Assembly (NCBI RefSeq): GCF_032926325.1
Contig: NZ_CP136709.1
Span: forward strand, 1,652,501 to 1,716,500
Length of the DNA stretch: 64,000 nt
Direction of reading: 5' to 3'
Source of the DNA: Aestuariibaculum lutulentum
GTDB lineage: Bacteria > Bacteroidota > Bacteroidia > Flavobacteriales > Flavobacteriaceae
Shown here: positions 37,319-44,472 of the stretch, in pieces
Layout: each line of letters opens with the position of its first letter
Position numbering within the stretch: the stretch's first letter is position 1
The notes under the pieces: generated by a model
Told to the model about the DNA's origin: nothing
Databases searched by the model: none
What the model saw: the letters and a program-made list of their open reading frames with translations, nothing else
Program-made: the position numbers and the translations under genes

Positions 37319-37600
37319 TTATTGGTACTGACACAAATATGAGGTTTGTGTGCCAACCTTTACTAAAAAGCTTTTATTTGCGTCAATTTCGTAGGCTTCA
37401 CCTGCTTTATATGTTGCCCATTCATTTGAATTAGGAAGTTTTACGGTCATCTCACCTTCAATGACGGTCATAGTTTCATGTAGTGAGGTTGAGAATTCGT
37501 ATTCTCCCGGTTCCATAACGCCTAAAGTTGATTTTCCTTCAGCTGTGGTATAGCCTAAGGATTTTACATTATTGTTAAAATAACTGTTTTCTGATATCAT
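37319..37600 (-). CDS. ppnP: pyrimidine/purine nucleoside phosphorylase
   Basis: 93 residues, the size of E. coli PpnP (YaiE). It splits nucleosides with phosphate. The small cupin-like fold shows VKSLGYTT, GVMEPGEYEFSTSLHETMTVIEGEMTV and the end TSYLCQYQ, close to the E. coli ending TSYLCRYL. I start at the ATG at 37600 (MISENSYF): an in-frame ATG at 37630 overlaps the perfect -7 element at 37618-37625. It lies downstream of nrdA in convergent orientation. Confidence 0.9.
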   Translation of the reverse strand: MISENSYFNNNVKSLGYTTAEGKSTLGVMEPGEYEFSTSLHETMTVIEGEMTVKLPNSNEWATYKAGEAYEIDANKSFLVKVGTQTSYLCQYQ

Positions 37601-37617
37601 AATTGGTTTGTTTTCTG

Positions 37618-37625
37618 CAAATGTA
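37618..37625 (-). promoter_or_regulatory. -7 promoter element (TACATTTG) of ppnP
   Basis: A full match to TAnnTTTG on the minus strand, 17 bp before the ATG at 37600. It overlaps the upstream ATG at 37630 and so decides the start. Confidence 0.5.
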
Positions 37626-37674
37626 TACAAAATAGGTAGGAATTAAATAGTATTCGTATATAGGATGTTATAAA

Positions 37675-37768
37675 AATTAAAAAGCACCCAGAACAGGTGC
37701 TTTTATCTAACTCAACGATTCAAATGTTATTGAAAAGGATTTCCCTTTACTTTGTGAGAGCCAAATTA
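37675..37768 (-). ncRNA. possible small RNA between pit and ppnP
   Basis: On the minus strand, TAATTTGG (37761-37768, 7/8 match to the -7 element) is followed by about 80 nt with a small hairpin (AAAGG...CCTTT) and a terminator at 37680-37704. No start codon with a sensible frame lies between. The terminator is not needed for pit, which has its own at 37841-37871, so a separate short transcript is likely. Confidence 0.3.
37680..37704 (-). terminator. terminator upstream of ppnP
   Basis: AAAAGCACC (37680-37688) pairs perfectly with GGTGCTTTT (37696-37704); on the minus strand a T-rich tail follows. It is a second minus-strand terminator downstream of pit and may end a separate short RNA. Confidence 0.7.
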
Positions 37769-37840
37769 GGTGCATTATGTTAAGTAAATAGGGGTTTAGT
37801 ATTAAGATAGTTTTATCTTATTTATAAAAGACATAAAACA

Positions 37841-37871
37841 AAAAAGCCTGTGAAAATTTCACAGGCTTTTT
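37841..37871 (-). terminator. terminator after pit
   Basis: AAAAAGCCTGTGAAA and its exact reverse complement flank a single A, 20 bp after the pit stop. Confidence 0.88.
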
Positions 37872-37891
37872 TATATGAAGTAATATGTTAC

Positions 37892-40198
37892 TTATGCTTT
37901 TGTTTCTTCAGCTTTAATAGTCGCAGGAACTACAGATGCGTCGTGTGCCTGGTCGTATTCTTCTAAAAGATTCATAGTTGCATTTAATAAATCTTTAGTT
38001 TCTAAAAGTAAGCTAAAGTATAAGGTTGTGTTTTTCGGACTCGATTCTTCAGTACGAGTACGTTCAACCTGTTTTTGAATTTTAGTTGTAACTAAAGAAG
38101 TGATTTCAGATTTTCTTCCTAAAATTACAGAAAGTTGATCGAAAGATTCTGTGTTAAATGCATTGTGAACATTAGTGAATAATCTTTCGAAACGCTCATC
38201 TACTTCTTTAAGTTCTTTAATCTGATTAAACTTCAACTTTTTATGGTTGTTGTTTATGTGTTTATGACTCACTTTAGTAATGTACTCTAAAGACTGAACC
38301 ATATCTTGTAAATAACCTAAAATGTGAATGTAGAAGTTACTCGCGCCAACACTAGATTCATCTAAGTTTTTAATAAAATAGAAGATATTGTCTCTCAATT
38401 CATCAACTTCATTCGATAGTTTGATAATCTGAGTTTTGTTCTTCTTCAATAAAACTAAATCCTGTTTTGCTAAACCGTTAATGGCATTGGTGTAAATTTT
38501 GTTTCCGCGTTTTACAACATTAGCAATGTTTTTAGAGCTTTCGTGAATAACACCTTGAATAGAGCTGTTTTCAGAAAGGGTTAAGCTATCTTCAGTTTTA
38601 GATTCCGCAGATGATTTTCTATGTGAAATATAGTTTCTCGCTAATAAAACAATAGCAAATAATAATAAAACCGGTACCATTACAGATACATTCCAGTTAA
38701 TTAAATATGCAATTAATCCGGCAGCGATAAAGGCGATAAATGCGGTAAAGAACCAACCTCCAATAACGTTTAATACTCCGGCAACACGATATACAGCGCT
38801 TTCACTACCCCAGGCTCTGTCGGCTAAAGAGGTACCCATGGCCACCATAAAGGTTACATAAGTTGTAGAAAGAGGTAATTTCATAGAAGTCGCTAAAGAG
38901 ATTAAAGCTGCAGCAACTGTTAAGTTAATAGCTGCTCTAACCATATCGAAAGCCGGTAAATCTTTAGCTTTCGATTTTGAAGTTGACACTTCTGGTTTTT
39001 CAAATTGTTTTTCAATTTTTTCTTGCCACGATCCTGGTAAGATAAACGATGACATTTGCGACATAGCAATAGCCGATCTTACGAAACCACGAGATAAGAA
39101 GTTTGGTTGAAAACGTTCTTTTCCTTCACCTTCTCTAGATAAATTAATTTCTGTTTCAGTTACTTTCTTCGCTTTTGAAGAGAACCATAACGTAGCTACC
39201 ATTACTAAACCTGAAATAACAAGCATAATGGTTGGCGTAGGTACTTTTTCAGCTAATACACCCATGCTAAATGCATCGGCAGCAACACCAGAACTAACCC
39301 AGGCGTTGTAAGACTGGTAACCAGCGATAGGCACACCAATAAAGTTTACTAAATCGTTTCCAGCGAAAGCTAATGCTAAGGCAAAGGTACCAACAGCAAT
39401 AATTACTTTATAGATATTCGCTTTTAAGAAGGTCATTAAGGCGTATGAAATTAAACTCCATAACACAAAACTTAAAGACACAATAAGTAGTACTTTTTCT
39501 TCTAAGAACTTGCTGATTTTCATCCCGCCAAGCATCTCCAATTCCTGACTGGCAAATGCAGTTCCTTTAATTCCTTTTAAGAAAATAAAGTAGGTAATTG
39601 AAGCTAAGGCTAAACCACCAAAAACAGCACCAACCCATTTAGCTTTATTTAAAAAGTTGTATGACAATAATAAACGGGTAATCCACTGTACAATGGCTCC
39701 TATTGAAAAAGCAACTACTACCGAGAGTAAAATACCAAATATAATTGACGTCGCTTTCGAGGTGTTAATGTAGTTTACAACATCGGAAAAGTTTCCGTTT
39801 TGATGTGCAATTTTAATAAGGGCCATAGCAACAGAAGCTCCCAGTAATTCGAATACAATAGAAACTGTTGTAGAGGTAGGCATACCAACCGTATTAAAAA
39901 AGTCTAAAAGGAGGATGTCTGTAATCATTACCGCCATGAAAATGATCATAATTTCATTGAACATGAATTCATGCGGATTGAAAATCCCTTTTCGGGCAAC
40001 TTCCATCATACCGCTTGAGAAAATAGCTCCTACGGCAATACCAATACTGGCAACAATCATTATCGTTTTAAACGAAATGGCTTTCGAACCGATAGCGGAG
40101 TTTAAGAAGTTTACCGCGTCGTTACTAACCCCAACAACCAAATCGGCAATGGCTAAAATGGCCAGGGCAATAATCATAAATAAATAAATATTTTCCAT
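37892..40198 (-). CDS. PiT-family inorganic phosphate transporter with a C-terminal PhoU-like domain
   Basis: 768 residues. The first about 530 residues are a PiT transporter: the repeated family signatures are VGVSNDAVNFLNSAIGSKAI near the N-terminus and FAGNDLVNFIGVPIAGYQSY in the second half, with PTSTTVSIVF after the first. A cytoplasmic helical domain follows (about 545-750, SSIQGVIHESSKNIANVVKRG, KLSNEVDELRDNIFYF) that looks like PhoU. In other bacteria Pit and PhoU-like proteins are often separate, so this fusion may couple uptake to signalling. A porin gene lies 69 bp upstream in the same direction, and a Pho-box-like repeat (40246-40265) lies in the gap. Confidence 0.94.
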   Translation of the reverse strand: MENIYLFMIIALAILAIADLVVGVSNDAVNFLNSAIGSKAISFKTIMIVASIGIAVGAIFSSGMMEVARKGIFNPHEFMFNEIMIIFMAVMITDILLLDFFNTVGMPTSTTVSIVFELLGASVAMALIKIAHQNGNFSDVVNYINTSKATSIIFGILLSVVVAFSIGAIVQWITRLLLSYNFLNKAKWVGAVFGGLALASITYFIFLKGIKGTAFASQELEMLGGMKISKFLEEKVLLIVSLSFVLWSLISYALMTFLKANIYKVIIAVGTFALALAFAGNDLVNFIGVPIAGYQSYNAWVSSGVAADAFSMGVLAEKVPTPTIMLVISGLVMVATLWFSSKAKKVTETEINLSREGEGKERFQPNFLSRGFVRSAIAMSQMSSFILPGSWQEKIEKQFEKPEVSTSKSKAKDLPAFDMVRAAINLTVAAALISLATSMKLPLSTTYVTFMVAMGTSLADRAWGSESAVYRVAGVLNVIGGWFFTAFIAFIAAGLIAYLINWNVSVMVPVLLLFAIVLLARNYISHRKSSAESKTEDSLTLSENSSIQGVIHESSKNIANVVKRGNKIYTNAINGLAKQDLVLLKKNKTQIIKLSNEVDELRDNIFYFIKNLDESSVGASNFYIHILGYLQDMVQSLEYITKVSHKHINNNHKKLKFNQIKELKEVDERFERLFTNVHNAFNTESFDQLSVILGRKSEITSLVTTKIQKQVERTRTEESSPKNTTLYFSLLLETKDLLNATMNLLEEYDQAHDASVVPATIKAEETKA

Positions 40199-40219
40199 TT
40201 TTTAATTAGAAATAGTTTG

Positions 40220-40265
40220 CAAATATCTTTAGTGTTTCTGTATGTAATGTTATATTAATGTTAAC
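40220..40265 (-). promoter_or_regulatory. Pho-box-like repeat and -7 element upstream of pit
   Basis: AATGTTA occurs at 40246-40252 and again at 40257-40263 (TAACATT on the minus strand), an 11-bp period as in PhoB boxes. GATATTTG (minus strand, 40220-40227) is a 7/8 match to the -7 element, exactly 18 bp away. The ATG at 40198 is 22 bp further. The repeat would replace the -33 box. Confidence 0.5.
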
Positions 40266-40267
40266 TT

Positions 40268-41458
40268 TTAGAAATGGATATCGCACTGTAGTCTGTACAT
40301 CACCTGACCGTTGTTGGTTGGTACATCTAAATAGCTAATATCGGTTTGTACTTTTAATTTATGTCCTACAATAAATTTAGATAGTCCTAATGTATATTGT
40401 GTTTCAGGATTTTTACCTGTAATATTTTTATCTAATTCTACGTTGGTATAACGACCAGTAACTTCCCAGTTATTTTTGAATAAATAGCCTGATTGAAGGT
40501 TTAAACCTTTACCAACTTGTACTTCAGCTCCTGTTAAACTACCATCAGCATTTTTAGCTATTGGGTCATCAGCTGTTCTATCGGCATATTCACCCATAAA
40601 AGAGAATCCTTTATACTTAAACATGGCATCTATAAAGATAGTAGAAATATTTGTTTCGTACAGCCCTTCATTAGTTTCCATGTAAGATCCCAGATTTCCT
40701 CGGTCTCTTACGGCGTTGTTGTTGAAGTTATATGTTGCTCCAACAGCTAATTTAGGAGTTTGCTCGCGGTTTAAATCAGAACCTTTATAGTCTCCCTTGC
40801 TTATAAAATCTCCAAAAGGGTACAATTCCACACGTCCGGTATATTGATGTCCACCTTCATTCCCTGTTGTTACATTACGACCTTCACCTTGAGAAATAGA
40901 AGCTATTTCTTTAACAATAAATTTATTTGTTAGGTTGAAATGGTGTCTTAACTGAAGTCCCATATCACGGTCAATGTTAAAACGGCTGTTTACTAACGAA
41001 CGGTCTACCAATTGTAAGTCTGCCGACGAAATTACACGTTCGCGGTTCCCTGGTAATTTGGTTTGTCCTGCCCATAATACAAAGTTTCCTGCAAAATTCC
41101 ATTTTAAAACAGCATCCATTACGTATCTTGGAGAATTACTGGTGTATTGGGAAGCACCAGACATATCGCGGTTAGCTAATCCTAACTCTATTTTATACTG
41201 AAGTTTTGGAGAGAAGGCGAAACCGTCAAATTTTAAACGCGAACGTCTAATTAACATACTGGTTTCTAAAGATTCTCCATCCTGCCATGTTGAAGTTCCT
41301 AAAAGTTGCATACGAAATCCAACTTTCATTGTAAATGAACTGTCCTTGCCAACTAGATTAAAAAGTCCTTTGCCAAACTTTGGGGCATTAGTTTCTTGCG
41401 CATAATAAGTGCTTGTAGCTAACATTAAAATAGCTACCAGGCTCCATCTAAATTTCAT
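40268..41458 (-). CDS. phosphate-selective-type porin (OprO/OprP family)
   Basis: 396 residues with a signal peptide (MKFRWSLVAILMLATSTYYAQ). The mature protein has the OprO/P pattern: FTMKVGFRMQLLGTSTWQDGESLETSMLIRRSRLKFDGFAFSP near the N-terminus, strand-rich middle and a terminal aromatic residue (YRLQCDIHF). It forms a beta-barrel channel in the outer membrane. It precedes the PiT transporter gene, which supports phosphate as the solute, and has its own Pho-box-like repeat (41513-41531). Confidence 0.9.
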   Translation of the reverse strand: MKFRWSLVAILMLATSTYYAQETNAPKFGKGLFNLVGKDSSFTMKVGFRMQLLGTSTWQDGESLETSMLIRRSRLKFDGFAFSPKLQYKIELGLANRDMSGASQYTSNSPRYVMDAVLKWNFAGNFVLWAGQTKLPGNRERVISSADLQLVDRSLVNSRFNIDRDMGLQLRHHFNLTNKFIVKEIASISQGEGRNVTTGNEGGHQYTGRVELYPFGDFISKGDYKGSDLNREQTPKLAVGATYNFNNNAVRDRGNLGSYMETNEGLYETNISTIFIDAMFKYKGFSFMGEYADRTADDPIAKNADGSLTGAEVQVGKGLNLQSGYLFKNNWEVTGRYTNVELDKNITGKNPETQYTLGLSKFIVGHKLKVQTDISYLDVPTNNGQVMYRLQCDIHF

Positions 41459-41486
41459 AAATTTTATTCTAAGTTTTTGTCGCCGG

Positions 41487-41531
41487 CAAAAGTCTAACTT
41501 TAAAACGATTTCAATGTTTCCTTAATGTTAA
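41487..41531 (-). promoter_or_regulatory. Pho-box-like repeat and -7 element upstream of the porin
   Basis: AATGTT occurs at 41513-41518 and 41524-41529 (11-bp period; AACATT on the minus strand). GACTTTTG (minus strand, 41487-41494) is a 7/8 match to the -7 element, exactly 18 bp from the repeat, the same geometry as before pit. Confidence 0.5.
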
Positions 41532-41539
41532 ATGTACGT

Positions 41540-41575
41540 AAAAAAAAAGAGACTACCTTGGCCGAAGGTAGTCTC
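41540..41575 (-). terminator. terminator of the predicted small RNA upstream of the porin
   Basis: GAGACTACCTT (41549-41559) and AAGGTAGTCTC (41565-41575) pair perfectly around GGCCG; the minus strand then has nine T. This is one of the strongest terminators here, yet no protein gene precedes it on that strand. Confidence 0.8.
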
Positions 41576-41646
41576 CATAGAAATCATAATAATGTAGTCG
41601 ACAAAAACTAATAGATTATATGAAATACTAAATGTTGTCTTAAGAC
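41540..41646 (-). ncRNA. predicted phosphate-regulated small RNA
   Basis: On the minus strand the -7 element TTTATTTG (41652-41659, 7/8 match) would start a transcript near 41646 that runs about 105 nt to a strong terminator: an 11-bp perfect stem (41549-41559 with 41565-41575) followed by nine U. A Pho-box-like repeat lies 18 bp upstream of the -7 element (41678-41694). No open frame with a convincing protein is present. The terminator points away from the porin promoter, so it must belong to a separate RNA. Confidence 0.45.
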
Positions 41647-41651
41647 TCACG

Positions 41652-41694
41652 CAAATAAAACGTAATTGGATGATTTAAATGTAACGGTAATATT
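41652..41694 (-). promoter_or_regulatory. Pho-box-like repeat and -7 element of the predicted small RNA
   Basis: AATGTA (41678-41683) and AATATT (41689-41694) are 11 bp apart and lie 18 bp from TTTATTTG (minus strand, 41652-41659). The repeat is weaker than the others, but the spacing is the same as for pit and the porin. Confidence 0.4.
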
Positions 41695-41764
41695 AAGTAA
41701 TTATTAATTCACGTATGTTAAATTTTAACATATAACGTATTGGTATTCAGTATTAAATGTATTC

Positions 41765-41803
41765 AATGTTAAATTAATGTTACCTAACTGTTGATTAAAT
41801 GTT
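41765..41803. promoter_or_regulatory. four-copy 11-bp array of AATGTT-like half-sites
   Basis: AATGTT at 41765 and 41776, ACTGTT at 41787 and AATGTT at 41798 keep an exact 11-bp period over four units. It lies 41 bp before the YwqK-like gene. In coding orientation it is inverted relative to the other boxes; a 7/8 -7 element (TATATTTA, 41814-41821) follows on the plus strand. Confidence 0.5.
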
Positions 41804-41843
41804 ATGAAATGCGTATATTTACTGTATAAATGTTTAATACCCC

Positions 41844-42200
41844 ATGATTATGAAGAAGTTTATTTTATCTCTGGCCTTTTTAGTTACTGTGGTTTCTTTT
41901 GGACAACAAAAAAGAGACTTAAAGCTTAATAAAGATACTAATTTAATTGAGGTAACTTACTATCATGACAATGGAGTGGTAGCCCAAACAGGGTTTTACA
42001 CTACAGATGGTAAATTACAAGGTGAATGGTTAAGCTACAACGAAGAAGGTAAGAAAACGGTTTCTGGTAATTATGATAATGGGAAAAAAGTCGGCAAATG
42101 GTTTTACTATACTGGTGAAACTATAAAAGAAGTAGATTACAACGCTAATGAAATAGCAAGTTTAAAAGAAACAAACGTGAAGAACGATAAGGGTCTTTAA
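41844..42200 (+). CDS. exported MORN-like/YwqK-family protein
   Basis: 118 residues with a signal peptide (KKFILSLAFLVTVVSFGQ). The mature part has repeated strand hairpins with Gly-Lys/Trp patterns (GKLQGEWLSYNEEGKK, NGKKVGKWFYYTGETIKEVDY), as in MORN-like YwqK proteins, some of which are antitoxins; here no toxin gene is adjacent and the export signal argues against that role. The ATG at 41850 is an equally good start. A four-copy array of 11-bp repeats lies upstream, so it may belong to the phosphate regulon. Confidence 0.75.
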   Translation: MIMKKFILSLAFLVTVVSFGQQKRDLKLNKDTNLIEVTYYHDNGVVAQTGFYTTDGKLQGEWLSYNEEGKKTVSGNYDNGKKVGKWFYYTGETIKEVDYNANEIASLKETNVKNDKGL

Positions 42201-42208
42201 AACGTAAA

Positions 42209-42260
42209 TACTAAACATAAAAAAAGCATCTCGATTGAGATGCTTTTTTTATGTTTAGTA
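42209..42260. terminator. very long bidirectional terminator
   Basis: A perfect 24-bp stem (42209-42232 with 42237-42260) closes a GATT loop. It contains GCATCTC/GAGATGC flanked by seven A and seven T. It lies between the YwqK-like gene and the convergent beta-helix lipoprotein gene and serves both. Confidence 0.9.
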
Positions 42261-42273
42261 TGAAAGCTTAATA

Positions 42274-44319
42274 CTATAAGCTAGCGTTGATCCAAGTCCA
42301 AGAAGTGATGTCTAAAGCAGCAGCACTTTTACCTGAATTTAAGGTATAGAATGTGCCAGAAATTAAAGTAGCATCTGCAGTAGCTCCATCTATTTGTACG
42401 TTAGATAAAGCTCCACCATCTTTCATATCTAAATCATTATCATAACCAATTAAGTGTAATCCAGTAATAGATCCTCCAGATTCTTTTTTGAACTGTAAAG
42501 CAGTACCTCCAACAGTAGAGATTGCTGTAATGTTATTGAATTTAGGATTTGCGTTAGCTTTATCTCCTTCAAAAGCAGTAGAGAACCCAGCTACAGTATG
42601 AGAAATGTAAGCGTTATCAATAGTTCCACTCCAACCTTCTGTCCAGTCGATAGCATCATCACTATTGTTTTCTAAGTATAAGTTAGTAATAGAAGCAGTA
42701 CCTCCAAAGAACTCAACACCATCATCATCACCATTGATTACAGCGATGTTTTCTAAAACAGTTTCAGAACCTACAGCATAGAAAGATACACCGTTGTATT
42801 GAGACTCAGAGTTAATTTGAGCTCCAGTTCCTTTTATTACTAAGTTTTTAATAGAACCTGAGTTATCAGTATCGTTAGTTCCTCCGTAGATGAAACCACC
42901 AATTTCAGCAACTGCATTAACACCAGCAGAAGTTGTAGCGTTACCACAGATGGTTAAACCACCCCAGTCACCAGGATTAGCGTTTACAGAAGAGATTATA
43001 ACAGGATTAGCAGGAGTACCTTCAATAAAGATTTGACCTCCTTGTAAAACAGCGATGTAAACACCTGTACCACCATCTCTAGCTGTAATTTTTGTTCCAG
43101 CAGGGATTGTTAATGAAGCTCCAGACTGCACGATGTAAGAAGAGTTAAGTTTATAGCTTACAGAAGCATCTAAAGTTACGTCTCCAGTAACAGCTCCTTG
43201 TAAAACAGCACTATCGAATGATAAATCAGAATCTACCCAATCAAAATCAGCAACGTCTACAGTAGGAACAACTGACGTGTTTAAAGCGAAAGTGTAAGCA
43301 CTTTCATCTACATCAGCAGTATTTGCATCATCTTCTTCTAAAGCTACTGGAGTATATCCATCAACGAATACTACGTTAGAAAGCGCTCCAGCATCTTTCA
43401 TATCTAAATCAATATCGTAACCACTTAAAGATAAACCAGTGATAGTTCCTCCTGATTCTTTCTTAAACTGTAAAGCAGTACCACCAACAGTAGAGATTGC
43501 AGTAATGTTTGTGAATTTTGGGTCACCGTTAGCTTTATCACCTTCAAAAGCAGTAGAGAAACCAGCAACAGTATGAGAAATATAAGCGTTTGTTACAGAA
43601 CCACTCCAACCTTCAGTCCAGTCGATAGCGTCATCACTGTTGTTTTCTAAGTATAAGTTTGTAACAGATACAGTTCCACCAAAGAACTCAACACCGTCAT
43701 CATCACCATTTATAACAGCAACGTTATCAACTAAAGTACCAGAACCTACAGCGTAAAAAGATACTCCATTGTATTGAGACTCAGAGTTAATTTGTGCACC
43801 AGTACCAACAATTTGTAAGTAACGGATAATACCTGAGCTATCGCTATCGTCGTTACCACCGTAGATAAATCCACCTACTTCAGCAACAGCATCAACACCA
43901 GCAGAAGTCGTAGCATTACCACAAAGTGTTAATCCACCCCAGTCTCCAGGGTTACCATCTACAGAAGACATAACTACTGGATTGCTAGCAGTACCGTTAA
44001 TATTTATTTGAGCTCCTTTTAATGCCGCGATGTAAACATCTGTACCACCATTGTCAGCAACAATTGTCGTTCCAGCAGGTACAGTTAAGATAGCACCTTC
44101 ATCAATAATGAATGAACCAGTTAATTGATATTGTACAGCCGCGTTAAGTGTATAGTTTTCTTTTAAAGTTCCGTTTAATACACCATCTTTTAAGTTAGCC
44201 ATAACTTCAGTGTCACCTCCACCAATTGGAGCTGGGTCTTCAGAATCACAGCTTGTAGCAACAACTAATACTGCCGATGCAGCAAAAGCTTTAAATAAAT
44301 TTAGGAATGATTTTTTCAT
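42274..44319 (-). CDS. surface lipoprotein with two tandem near-identical beta-helix domains
   Basis: 681 residues. The N-terminus has a lipoprotein signal (AAASAVLVVATSC with acid-rich DSED after Cys24, like Bacteroidota surface-export signals). The rest is two copies of one domain (about residues 45-318 and 370-643) with a 325-residue offset: GDWGGLT at 126 and 451, INSESQYNGVSFYAVGS at 177 and 502, GDDDGVEFFGG at 205 and 530, NNSDDAIDWTEGWSG at 226 and 551. The strand pattern and repeated Gly/Asn turns suggest right-handed parallel beta-helices; the Asp-rich parts may bind cations. It follows a TonB-dependent receptor gene (153-bp gap), in the position of a SusD partner but unrelated to SusD. 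Ligand unknown; phosphate or a phosphorylated compound is inferred from context. Confidence 0.85.
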   Translation of the reverse strand: MKKSFLNLFKAFAASAVLVVATSCDSEDPAPIGGGDTEVMANLKDGVLNGTLKENYTLNAAVQYQLTGSFIIDEGAILTVPAGTTIVADNGGTDVYIAALKGAQININGTASNPVVMSSVDGNPGDWGGLTLCGNATTSAGVDAVAEVGGFIYGGNDDSDSSGIIRYLQIVGTGAQINSESQYNGVSFYAVGSGTLVDNVAVINGDDDGVEFFGGTVSVTNLYLENNSDDAIDWTEGWSGSVTNAYISHTVAGFSTAFEGDKANGDPKFTNITAISTVGGTALQFKKESGGTITGLSLSGYDIDLDMKDAGALSNVVFVDGYTPVALEEDDANTADVDESAYTFALNTSVVPTVDVADFDWVDSDLSFDSAVLQGAVTGDVTLDASVSYKLNSSYIVQSGASLTIPAGTKITARDGGTGVYIAVLQGGQIFIEGTPANPVIISSVNANPGDWGGLTICGNATTSAGVNAVAEIGGFIYGGTNDTDNSGSIKNLVIKGTGAQINSESQYNGVSFYAVGSETVLENIAVINGDDDGVEFFGGTASITNLYLENNSDDAIDWTEGWSGTIDNAYISHTVAGFSTAFEGDKANANPKFNNITAISTVGGTALQFKKESGGSITGLHLIGYDNDLDMKDGGALSNVQIDGATADATLISGTFYTLNSGKSAAALDITSWTWINASL

Positions 44320-44343
44320 TTTGTTTTTTAATTAGTTTTTTGT

Positions 44344-44442
44344 GCTTTTCGAAGCAAAATAATTTCGTCGCAAAGTAAAGGACTAAGTGTTTGTTCACTA
44401 TTAACCTAATATTAAAACTAGGTTACCTTTGCTTCGCGACGA
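44344..44442 (-). promoter_or_regulatory. large imperfect inverted repeat between the receptor and the lipoprotein genes
   Basis: The left arm 44365-44381 (TCGTCGCAAAGTAAAGG) and the right arm 44426-44442 (CCTTTGCTTCGCGACGA) pair at 16 of 17 positions, counting one G-T pair; AACCTA and TAGGTT (44403-44408, 44419-44424) form an inner stem. A small TTCG-looped hairpin lies at 44343-44356. No T tract follows, so this may set the receptor:lipoprotein ratio by stabilising or processing mRNA. Confidence 0.5.
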
Positions 44443-44450
44443 AAGACATT

Positions 44451-44470
44451 TGTTAACTCAATGTTAACTG
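44451..44470. promoter_or_regulatory. TGTTAACT direct repeat after the receptor gene
   Basis: TGTTAACT at 44451-44458 and 44462-44469 with an 11-bp period, like the Pho-box-like repeats nearby. It lies just past the receptor stop and 132 bp before the lipoprotein start. I see no -7 element at the 18-bp distance. Confidence 0.35.
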
Positions 44471-44472
44471 AT

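Larger units (their letters stand above)
41459..41843. other. regulatory spacer between the porin and the YwqK-like gene
   Basis: This 385-bp spacer holds no protein gene that I can support. It has the porin's Pho-box-like repeat (41513-41531), a minus-strand terminator (41540-41575), a predicted small RNA ending there, its own repeat and -7 element (41652-41694), and a four-copy AATGTT array (41765-41803). A palindrome ATGTTAAA-T-TTTAACAT lies at about 41715-41731. Confidence 0.6.

Noticed and set aside
41844..42200. YwqK-like protein as an antitoxin of a toxin-antitoxin pair
   Set aside because: It has a signal peptide and no toxin gene is adjacent; the MORN-like repeats alone do not support that role.
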